Positions 1 through 5,170 are shown, numbered from the stretch's first letter. The stretch: DNA of 7,121 nt from Sulfurimonas sp. UBA6014 (GCA_002428085.1 DJAA01000068.1:1-7121), one strand, 5' to 3'. Notes: generated by a model not told the origin, from the letters alone. Translations and numbers: made by a program.

Positions 1-210
1 ATGTCAAAAGGTTTTATTGAAAAAATAGTTTATCCTGATGTGATATCACAAATTGAGACGGCAACGAAAGAGTACAGAAATCTCTGGAAGAGAGAGATTT
101 GTGAATCTGTTAATATCGAAGAATATGGTACAAATGAGTTTTTTGGCGGTAAGGCGGAGGGTTTTGAAGAGTCTTTGGAAATTTTAAAAAAGCATATGTC
201 AAAAAGCTAA
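1..210 (+). CDS. Small hypothetical protein, possibly the 3' part of a longer gene
   Basis: An open frame of 69 codons ends at TAA 208-210. Its first codon is an ATG at the very edge of the window, so no ribosome-binding site can be seen and the true start may lie upstream. The product is hydrophilic and charged, with one Cys (C34), a probable C-terminal helix (EGFEESLEILKKHM), no signal peptide and no membrane segment. I do not recognise a family and propose no function. Codon use resembles the neighbouring genes, which supports it being real. It is separated from mutY by 230 bp containing a repeat element, so it is probably not in the mutY operon. It could equally be the tail of a larger protein. 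Confidence 0.5.
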   Translation: MSKGFIEKIVYPDVISQIETATKEYRNLWKREICESVNIEEYGTNEFFGGKAEGFEESLEILKKHMSKS

Positions 211-292
211 AAATTCTTAAAGATAGTGCATTATTAGGAATACATTCTTTATTTAGGGAATAATTATGGATTCAATTTTTTTAAAATTAAGG

Positions 293-397
293 CACCTCTA
301 AAAACTCACTTTTAGACTGCCACGACTTCTTCGAAGTCTCGCAGTGACGGTGTTTAGTCATGGCGAGCGAAGCGTGGCAATCTAGTTTTTAGAGTTG
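293..397. repeat. REPIN/MITE-like inverted-repeat element
   Basis: The outer arms 293-306 and 384-397 are inverted repeats matching at 13 of 14 positions (core CTCTAAAAACT on the left). The inner arms 314-324 and 373-383 match at 10 of 11 (AGAYTGCCACG). The left side carries 7 extra bases (307-313) between its arms. Read outward from the centre, the element is two head-to-head modules, GTCA..GCGAG..CGTGGCARTCT. One is 314-348 on the minus strand with a 13-nt middle, the other 357-383 on the plus strand with a 5-nt middle, and an 8-nt spacer (349-356) separates them. A small hairpin, GACTTC-TTC-GAAGTC, lies at 324-338. It has no coding capacity and no clear target-site duplication. Similar GCGAGCGAAGCGTGGCAATCT strings recur in many bacterial genomes as dispersed intergenic repeats (from memory). 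Naming it REPIN-like is an inference from the paired inverted layout. Confidence 0.7.
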
Positions 398-405
398 ACC
401 ATTCG

Positions 406-411
406 TATAAC
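406..411 (+). promoter_or_regulatory. Possible -10 box for the mutY-recD2 operon
   Basis: TATAAC lies 29 bases before the TTG start and just outside the right arm of the repeat element. Initiation about 7 bases downstream would give a short leader that still contains the AAAGGAA ribosome-binding site at 427-433. At normal spacing the -35 region would fall in the repeat arm, around 383-388, and is a poor match. If this is the promoter, the element contributes its upstream part. The call is weak, resting on one hexamer and position alone. Confidence 0.25.
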
Positions 412-426
412 TCTCTTTTTATAAAT

Positions 427-433
427 AAAGGAA
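427..433 (+). promoter_or_regulatory. Ribosome-binding site supporting the TTG start of mutY
   Basis: AAAGGAA ends 7 bases before the TTG at 441. No ATG in frame lies at a comparable distance, so this site is what fixes the non-ATG start. Confidence 0.65.
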
Positions 434-440
434 CTTTTTT

Positions 441-1391
441 TTGAAAGCTAATAATCTATATGACGCACAGCAATCTCTTCTTGTGTGGTACCAAAATTGT
501 GGGCGTCATGACCTTCCTTGGCGGAATACTTTGGATGTTTACTGTGTTTATGTGAGTGAAATTATGCTTCAGCAAACGCAGGTGAAGCGGGTTATGGAGG
601 AGTATTATTTTCAGTTTTTAGCGAAATTTCCTACTTTGCAAGCTCTCGCTTTAGCGGAAGAAGCGGAGGTTTTGGCGGCTTGGAGCGGGCTTGGGTATTA
701 CTCTCGTGCTAGAAATCTTCATGCAACAGCCAAACTTTGCCCGCAAAACTTGCCGCAAACACTTCATGAGCTCTTAAGTCTCCCAGGAATTGGGTCTTAT
801 ACAGCAAGTGCGATTTGTTCTTTTGCATACCATCAAAAAGTGGGTGTGGTCGATACAAACATCGAGCGGGTCATAAAGCGCTTTTTTGCACTTGTTTCTT
901 CTGGAAAAAACGAGGTGCATGCGCTGGCTGAAGCGTTTGTCCATGCGCAAGAGCCAAGAGCGCACAATCTGGCACTCATGGATTTGGGCTCACTTGTGTG
1001 TTTGCCAAACAATCCAAAATGTGCAGAGTGTCCGCTTGAAATGAGTTGCAAGGGAAAAAAAGAGCCAGAGCTTTACACAAAAAAAGCAAAAAAAGTGTAT
1101 GAGAGTTTGGAACTTTTTTACGGTATTTGTGAAAAAAACGGGGAAATTGCCCTTGTAAAATGCAACCAAAACATGTACAAAGGGATGTTAGAACTCCCAA
1201 GAGTTGACCCTTTGGAGGAGAATTTCTTAACCGCTTTTAAGCACTCTTACACAAAGTACAGACTCACGGTAAACCTTTATAAGTGTGATGATGTTGCGGG
1301 GAAAGTTTTTTGGTACAATCATGAAGAGATGCAAAATGCAGCGGTTTCTTCTTTGACAAAAAAAGCATTAAACTTCTTGCAAAAGGTTTAA
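441..1391 (+). CDS. mutY: A/G-specific adenine DNA glycosylase MutY
   Basis: MutY removes adenine mispaired with 8-oxoguanine (or G), which starts base excision repair and prevents G:C to T:A transversions. The HhH-GPD core is complete. The catalytic Glu is E40 in SEIMLQQTQV, the hairpin LPGIGSYTA lies at 114-122, and the catalytic Asp is D138 in VVDTNIERV. The 4Fe-4S loop is C187-X6-C194-X2-C197-X5-C203. At 316 aa it is somewhat shorter than E. coli MutY (350 aa), mainly in the C-terminal NUDIX-like 8-oxoG recognition domain (about 220-316). In that domain the usual F-S-H loop (E. coli FRHTFSHF) reads FKHSYTKY, residues 266-273. The TTG start is chosen because AAAGGAA (427-433) sits 7 bases upstream and translation begins with the expected N-terminal helix. 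The helicase gene follows after 2 bp, so the two are almost certainly co-transcribed. Confidence 0.96.
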   Translation: MKANNLYDAQQSLLVWYQNCGRHDLPWRNTLDVYCVYVSEIMLQQTQVKRVMEEYYFQFLAKFPTLQALALAEEAEVLAAWSGLGYYSRARNLHATAKLCPQNLPQTLHELLSLPGIGSYTASAICSFAYHQKVGVVDTNIERVIKRFFALVSSGKNEVHALAEAFVHAQEPRAHNLALMDLGSLVCLPNNPKCAECPLEMSCKGKKEPELYTKKAKKVYESLELFYGICEKNGEIALVKCNQNMYKGMLELPRVDPLEENFLTAFKHSYTKYRLTVNLYKCDDVAGKVFWYNHEEMQNAAVSSLTKKALNFLQKV

Positions 1392-1393
1392 AA

Positions 1394-3625
1394 ATGACAC
1401 TCATCGGTCAAATAGACAAGATCCTTTTTGAAGATGCGGGGTTTTTTATCGCGGTTTTAAAAAGCGGCGAAAAGATAAGCGGCACCTATTTTGAGAGTGA
1501 TGTCGCACACCTCAAAGAGTCCGCCATTACGCTTATTGGCGAGTGGGAAGAGCATAAAAAATACGGCAAAACTTTTAAATTTGACTCCATCAAAGTCAAT
1601 CAAAATGAACTTTTTTTCTTTTTAAATAAAATCATTAAAGGCTTTACAAAAAAACTCTCTGCCGAACTTATTGAGCATTTTGGAGCGGAAAAACTGATTG
1701 ATATTTTAGACCATGACATTGAGCGCCTTTTAGAGTTTAACGGCATAAAAGAAAAGCGGCTCAAAAAGATTCAAGCATCATGGAAACAGTTTCGCTCCAT
1801 GCGGGAGTTTGGAGAATTTTTGGCTCCTTATGATGTCTCTGCGGCACTTTTGACCACCATTGCAACGGCTATGAAAGATGTAGAAAATGCGTGTGAGCGG
1901 ATAAAAAACAACCCTTACGTTTTGACTTCCATCAACTCCATAGGCTTTAAACGTGCCGATGAGTTGGCGTTAAAAATGGGCATCGAGAGAGAAAATGAGG
2001 GTCGCATAAGTTCTGCTATGGACTATGTACTTTTAAATTATTGTGAACAGCAGGGCAATAGTTGTGTAGCAAAAGAGGTTTTATTTTCTGGACTCAATGA
2101 GCTTTTGGGTTTTAGCGGCAAAAATCATCTCTACGAAGCGGCACTCATAGAGAGAGTTGCCGAGCAAAGTATTGTCATCATGAAAAACGAACGCGTCTCC
2201 CCTGCGCGGCTTTATGATGCTGAGAAATTTTTATACGACACTTTTAAAACAAGAGCAAAGATGGACAGCGGCGGTTTTGTTAAAGATTTGGATGCCTTCT
2301 TGGCGACTTCAAATCTGCAGCTGGGAGACCAACAAAAAGAGGCACTTATGACGATAAATCAAGGGGCATCTTTGCTATTTTTAGTTGGGTATGCAGGAAC
2401 GGGGAAAAGTACCACTTCCAAAACAATTCTTGACCTTTTGAACACCCGTTATGAAAAACAAGAAATCATGACCTGTGCACTCAGTGGCATCGCTTCGCAA
2501 CGCATCGCCGATACCACAGGCTATGAGAGTGCAACGATTCAATCTCTTTTGGTAAAGCACGAAACCAGAGATACTTTTCCCTACTCAGTCGTCCTTATAG
2601 ATGAAGCTTCCATGATAAATTCTTCCCTTTTTGCGCGGCTTTTGCAAAAGGTAGATAAAAAAGCCATTCTCATTATTGTCGGCGATGACGCACAACTCCC
2701 ACCTATAGGATCAGGAAATGTTCTCAGTGATGCTCTAACGCTTCAAATCGGACCCATTGTCAAACTTACAAAAATCTACAGACAGAGTGAAGACCAAGCC
2801 ATTAAACTTATAGCCAACGAGATAAGAGTAGGAAATGTTCCCCATTATAGAGCGCAATATGAGGATTTTGAGTTTATAGATGTCTCTATGCAAAATTATT
2901 ATGAGCTAAAAAATCAGCTCTCATCGCATGAACTGCAGACAAGAAGAGAGGAGAACTCAAACGCAATAGTTGCCGAGATAGTGCACAAAGTTTTGGAAAA
3001 TATTCAAAAGGCAAGATACAGACTTAAAAACAAAGAGATAAAAGAATATCTTAACTATTTTCAAGTTATAACGCCCATGAAAGGGGGCATTTTAGGTGCT
3101 AACAATCTGAATACGGTTTTGCAGGAGTATTTTAACCCCAACCCGAAAAAGTTTGTAAAAAAAGGGGGCGTGGAGTTTCGGCTGATGGACAAAGTGGTGC
3201 ATACCAAAAATGAGAATATGACCTCATGGAGCGGTGAGGGGTTTAAAATGGGGGAAGATTCGGCGCAAAGACGGATATTTAACGGCATGAGCGGATTGCT
3301 TTTTAAGATAGAAGAGGAAGAAGAGCAGGCTTTTGTTTTTTATCCTAGCGAGGACATTGTGGTGGTCTATGAGTATGAAGAGATGCGCTCGTACCTGATG
3401 CTCTCTTATGCCTTGACTATTCACAAAGTTCAGGGGATGGAGTACGACATTGTCGTTATTCCTATGAGTTTTACACACTTTATCATGCACAATACAAAAC
3501 TCATCTACACCGCCATTACACGGGCAAAACATAAGTGTATTCTTATCGGTGAGGGGGCTGCTTTTGAGAGTGGTTGCAGAAAATTTGAAGCAACACGGCG
3601 TGACACCGTGCTGCTGGAGTTGTAA
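1394..3625 (+). CDS. recD2: RecD2-type ATP-dependent DNA helicase (SF1B, 5'-3')
   Basis: This protein has the architecture of stand-alone RecD2 helicases, which unwind DNA 5' to 3' independently of RecBC and act in replication and repair stress. A small N-terminal domain (1-70) precedes helix-hairpin-helix segments (about 83-130 and 177-197). The helicase core follows: Q-motif region DQQKEAL (312-318), Walker A GYAGTGKST (332-340), motif Ia ALSGIASQRI (362-371), Walker B VLIDEASM (400-407), motif III GDDAQLPPIGSGN (430-442), YRQ (462-464), and the C-terminal motifs SYALTIHKVQGMEYD (671-685) and YTAITRAKHKCILIG (705-719). The length, 743 aa, is typical. Motif Ia departs from the common APTGRAA form. 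The ATG is 2 bp after the mutY stop, with AAAAGG (1381-1386) inside the mutY end as ribosome-binding site, so translation is probably coupled. The 3' end converges on a minus-strand gene with a 4-bp gap. An AddAB/RecB-type partner is not visible in the window. Confidence 0.9.
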   Translation: MTLIGQIDKILFEDAGFFIAVLKSGEKISGTYFESDVAHLKESAITLIGEWEEHKKYGKTFKFDSIKVNQNELFFFLNKIIKGFTKKLSAELIEHFGAEKLIDILDHDIERLLEFNGIKEKRLKKIQASWKQFRSMREFGEFLAPYDVSAALLTTIATAMKDVENACERIKNNPYVLTSINSIGFKRADELALKMGIERENEGRISSAMDYVLLNYCEQQGNSCVAKEVLFSGLNELLGFSGKNHLYEAALIERVAEQSIVIMKNERVSPARLYDAEKFLYDTFKTRAKMDSGGFVKDLDAFLATSNLQLGDQQKEALMTINQGASLLFLVGYAGTGKSTTSKTILDLLNTRYEKQEIMTCALSGIASQRIADTTGYESATIQSLLVKHETRDTFPYSVVLIDEASMINSSLFARLLQKVDKKAILIIVGDDAQLPPIGSGNVLSDALTLQIGPIVKLTKIYRQSEDQAIKLIANEIRVGNVPHYRAQYEDFEFIDVSMQNYYELKNQLSSHELQTRREENSNAIVAEIVHKVLENIQKARYRLKNKEIKEYLNYFQVITPMKGGILGANNLNTVLQEYFNPNPKKFVKKGGVEFRLMDKVVHTKNENMTSWSGEGFKMGEDSAQRRIFNGMSGLLFKIEEEEEQAFVFYPSEDIVVVYEYEEMRSYLMLSYALTIHKVQGMEYDIVVIPMSFTHFIMHNTKLIYTAITRAKHKCILIGEGAAFESGCRKFEATRRDTVLLEL
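3589..3615 (-). terminator. Candidate intrinsic terminator for the minus-strand NifX-like gene, inside the recD2 3' end
   Basis: On the minus strand, AGCAGCACGG and CCGTGTTGCT form a 10-bp stem (nine Watson-Crick pairs and one G-U) around a 7-nt loop. It is followed by TCAAATTTTC, a weak U-tract. It lies 15 bp past the stop of the minus-strand gene, where a terminator would be expected, because the genes are tail to tail with only 4 bp between. On the plus strand the same hairpin has no U-tract. The GC-rich stem stands out, but it is also recD2 coding sequence and could be chance. Confidence 0.35.
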
Positions 3626-3629
3626 AATC

Positions 3630-4439
3630 TTAGTGTGCCGAACAAGTTCCTTGCCCGCTGCTTTTTTCGAGTTTGCCCGATAAAAATGCTTTTATAGAGA
3701 GTTCTACGGTTGCGCTTGTGCTGTCAAAATACAAGTCAAGTCCAGCTTTAGCAAAGCCCTCAGCAGGTGAGCCGCCGATGCCGCTTACAACTAAACCATC
3801 AGGTTTTAAGCTCATGATGTTTAAAACGGCATTGCCGCATGCTCCGCCGCTGTGTCCTGGATTTGCTACTACTTCAACATCCTTAATGGCTTCACCCTCA
3901 AGGGTGACAATAGTGTAAAACTTTGCCTTGCCAAAATGTGCCCCTCTTTTGCTTAAATATCCCATGTCCTCATCGGTTGGAAAAACGAGTCTTGTTTGTT
4001 TGTTTTGTTTGCTTTCTTCCATGATTTGCCCCTTTTTGTTTTGTCTTTTTAAAGAGTTTGTTATAAATTTGTTGACAACTTCTTGTGCAGTTGTGCCATC
4101 TGATTTGGAGATTTTTTGGATTTTGAGTCCTATACTCTCGAGGGCTTCTTTCATGTTTTCGCCGACTGCCTGCGCTAAAATAACATCACAACCGATAAGC
4201 TCCCCAATGTCTTGTCTATGATGCTGCACTTCCTCTGCAGAGTGTTCTTCATGATGGTGCTCTTCATCGTGCTCGTGTCCGCCTTCATGTTCGCCCTTAT
4301 CCCCGTGGTGTGAAGCCGCATGGGAGTTGACTATGCACTTTTGAAGTATTTCATTTTCATACAGAGCAAAAAAAGGAGCGCGTCCTGTTCTTTTAAATAC
4401 TGTTTGTTTATCTTCGTCTACTGGAACTACAATTTTCAT
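3630..4439 (-). CDS. Tandem NifX/NafY-like (dinitrogenase FeMo-co domain) protein with His-rich insert
   Basis: The 269-aa product contains two copies of the dinitrogenase iron-molybdenum cofactor domain (PF02579 type), which binds Fe-S/Mo clusters or their precursors in NifX, NafY and NifB C-termini and in the orange protein of sulfate reducers. Domain I (1 to about 130) starts MKIVVPVDED, has a GRAPFFALY segment (19-27) and GCDVILAQAVGENMKEAL (83-100). A loop at 40-74 holds 12 His in 35 residues plus many Glu/Asp. Domain II (140-269) has RGAHFGKAKFYTIV, GHSGGACGN (195-203) and GGSPAEGFAKAGLDLYF, and ends in a C-S-A-H tail. It is cytoplasmic, with no signal peptide. The start at 4439 is preferred over the upstream in-frame ATG at 4463 because AAGGAA (4447-4452) is correctly spaced, whereas the ATG at 4463 falls within about 3 bases of the predicted transcription start. 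The ligand is unknown; a metal or cluster chaperone or storage role is an inference. Confidence 0.87.
   Translation of the reverse strand: MKIVVPVDEDKQTVFKRTGRAPFFALYENEILQKCIVNSHAASHHGDKGEHEGGHEHDEEHHHEEHSAEEVQHHRQDIGELIGCDVILAQAVGENMKEALESIGLKIQKISKSDGTTAQEVVNKFITNSLKRQNKKGQIMEESKQNKQTRLVFPTDEDMGYLSKRGAHFGKAKFYTIVTLEGEAIKDVEVVANPGHSGGACGNAVLNIMSLKPDGLVVSGIGGSPAEGFAKAGLDLYFDSTSATVELSIKAFLSGKLEKSSGQGTCSAH
4020..4037 (-). promoter_or_regulatory. Internal ribosome-binding site and in-frame ATG before NifX-like domain II
   Basis: On the minus strand AAAAAGGGG (4037-4029) stands 6 bases before an in-frame ATG (4022-4020, codon 140), exactly at the linker between the two domains. This is a better Shine-Dalgarno match than that of the full-length start. 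Translation from here would give a free 130-aa domain II with its own N-terminus (MEESKQNKQ). It may be a functional internal start, or a fossil of two formerly separate genes. Confidence 0.4.
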
Positions 4440-4456
4440 GGTTATTTTCCTTATAA

Positions 4457-4470
4457 TGAACATATGTTTA
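4457..4470. promoter_or_regulatory. Operator-like palindrome 1 (start-site proximal)
   Basis: TGAACATATGTTTA differs from the perfect palindrome TGAACATATGTTCA at one position. It lies just downstream of the -10 box of the minus-strand promoter and would cover the transcription start (near 4466). Its half-sites TGAACA/TGTTCA separated by 2 bp resemble the 6-2-6 arrangement of ArsR/SmtB-family operators; that resemblance is from memory. A bound protein here would block initiation. Confidence 0.65.
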
Positions 4471-4472
4471 AA

Positions 4473-4501
4473 ATTATAACTGACATATGTTCATAAGTCA
4501 A
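4473..4501 (-). promoter_or_regulatory. Near-consensus sigma-70 promoter for the NifX-like gene
   Basis: On the minus strand TTGACT (4501-4496) and TATAAT (4478-4473) are separated by exactly 17 bases. This is the strongest promoter match in the window, in a lineage whose promoters usually lack a good -35. The predicted start near 4466 gives a leader of about 27 nt carrying the AAGGAA site. One operator palindrome lies in the spacer and one over the start. A strong, repressible promoter is the natural reading. Confidence 0.8.
4480..4493. promoter_or_regulatory. Operator-like palindrome 2 (in the promoter spacer)
   Basis: This is the second copy of the motif, ACATATGTTCA on the plus strand, an 11-of-14 match to the palindrome. 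It fills the spacer between -35 and -10 of the minus-strand promoter. Together with copy 1 it forms a perfect 12-bp inverted repeat (4456-4467 against 4483-4494). The two palindrome centres are 23 bp apart, roughly two helical turns. Confidence 0.62.
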
Positions 4502-4506
4502 GTTTC

Positions 4507-4518
4507 ATTTCATGAAAT
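4507..4518. promoter_or_regulatory. Perfect 12-bp palindrome ATTTCATGAAAT in the divergent control region
   Basis: The sequence is a perfect dyad, unrelated to the TGAACATATGT copies. It sits just upstream of the -10 box of the plus-strand DUF134 gene and about 5 bp beyond the -35 of the minus-strand promoter. That position suits an autoregulatory operator for the plus gene or an activator site for the minus gene. AT-rich palindromes of this length also occur by chance. Confidence 0.35.
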
Positions 4519-4522
4519 ATTT

Positions 4523-4531
4523 TGCTACAAT
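4523..4531 (+). promoter_or_regulatory. Extended -10 promoter of the DUF134 gene
   Basis: TGCTACAAT combines a TG extension with the -10 hexamer TACAAT (4526-4531), preceded by TTT. This is the Campylobacterota-like form. The -35 region (around 4503-4508, TTTCAT) is poor. Initiation near 4538 leaves a leader of about 23 nt, with only a weak AGG (4549-4551) before the ATG. Confidence 0.5.
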
Positions 4532-4560
4532 CTTAAAAAATAATACTTAGGTTTAACGCA

Positions 4561-5154
4561 ATGGCAAGAACAAAATCAAAAAGAGATTTGAAATTTAAAC
4601 CAAGATTTAAATATTTTTCTCCGCCAGGGGGAACATCTGAGAATATAAACTTGCTTCATGAAGAGATAGAAGCGGTCTATTTAATGGACTATCAAGGGTT
4701 GTATCAAGAGGATGCCGCCCTTTCTATGGGGGTTTCACGCCCTACATTTTCCCGCATTATCAAAAATGCAAGAACAAAAATAGCAACAGCACTCATCAAT
4801 GGTAAGGGACTCACCATTAGAGATGATAAAAATGAATTTATCATCGCCTTCATCTGTAATGAGACAGAAAATTATGGAGATTTATCGATAGAGATGAAAT
4901 ATATTATTGTCGTAAAATTATTTGAAAATGAGGTTGTAGGGGTAAAAGTTGTAGCAAATCCACTTCATGAGACAAATTTAAGACCAAGTCATGTATTGCC
5001 AAAAATCTTAGCATATGAAAATTGTAATTATTTTATCGCAAATAAAATAGGAGAAGGACTTAAAAATTCCCTCTCTACGAAAGGAATTTTTATGATTGAA
5101 AAAGAGGCAATCACGCCAGACGAGGTGAGGAATATATCCAAAATCATTCTCTAG
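4561..5154 (+). CDS. DUF134 (UPF0251) helix-turn-helix protein fused to a NifX-like domain
   Basis: Residues 1-88 match the DUF134 family of predicted DNA-binding proteins: KFKPRFKYFSPPG near the N-terminus, a HEEIEAVYLMDYQGLYQEDA segment, then a sigma-region-4-like helix-turn-helix (about 47-76, with MGVSRPTFSRII) and NGKGLTI. Residues 91-197 have the strand-helix pattern of the NifX/dinitrogenase-cofactor domain (EMKYIIVVKLFENEVVGVKV, VANP, CNYFIANKIGEGLKNSL). They lack the HFG motif and the Gly/Cys loop seen in domain II of the neighbour. The layout is that of a one-component regulator, DNA-binding head plus ligand-binding tail, with two Cys (C99, C155). It faces the tandem NifX-like gene across a shared control region, so regulating that gene and/or itself is plausible but inferred. 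The Shine-Dalgarno is weak. The ATG at 4561 gives the family-typical N-terminus, MARTKSKRD. Confidence 0.85.
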   Translation: MARTKSKRDLKFKPRFKYFSPPGGTSENINLLHEEIEAVYLMDYQGLYQEDAALSMGVSRPTFSRIIKNARTKIATALINGKGLTIRDDKNEFIIAFICNETENYGDLSIEMKYIIVVKLFENEVVGVKVVANPLHETNLRPSHVLPKILAYENCNYFIANKIGEGLKNSLSTKGIFMIEKEAITPDEVRNISKIIL

Positions 5155-5170
5155 CGCACCTCTACTTTTT
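5122..5170 (+). terminator. Possible weak intrinsic terminator after the DUF134 gene
   Basis: GAGGTG (5122-5127) can pair with CACCTC (5157-5162), followed closely by a run of Ts (5166-5170, TACTTTTT). The stem has only 6 bp and the loop 29 nt, overlapping the last codons. It is a poor terminator by structure but sits in the right place between convergent genes 15 bp apart. Confidence 0.25.

Noticed and set aside
395..425. TTGACC (395-400) with TATAAA (420-425) as the mutY promoter
   Set aside because: The spacing is 19 bp, and transcription would start after or within the AAAGGAA ribosome-binding site, so the message would lose it.
774..1200. Minus-strand open frames within mutY
   Set aside because: They lie opposite conserved MutY motifs (Fe-S loop, HhH) and encode nothing recognisable.
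3589..3625. The 3589-3615 hairpin as a plus-strand terminator for mutY-recD2
   Set aside because: On the plus strand it is followed by GGAGTTGT with no U-tract and lies before the recD2 stop.
3673..4221. Plus-strand open frames opposite the NifX-like gene
   Set aside because: They are antisense shadows of a well-supported minus-strand coding sequence, show no family resemblance, and are Pro/Ser/Leu-rich as expected from the reverse frame.
4440..4463. Upstream in-frame ATG at 4463 as start of the tandem NifX-like gene
   Set aside because: It lies inside operator palindrome 1 and within about 3 bases of the predicted transcription start, without a ribosome-binding site. The ATG at 4439 has AAGGAA and the family-typical MKIVVPVD start.
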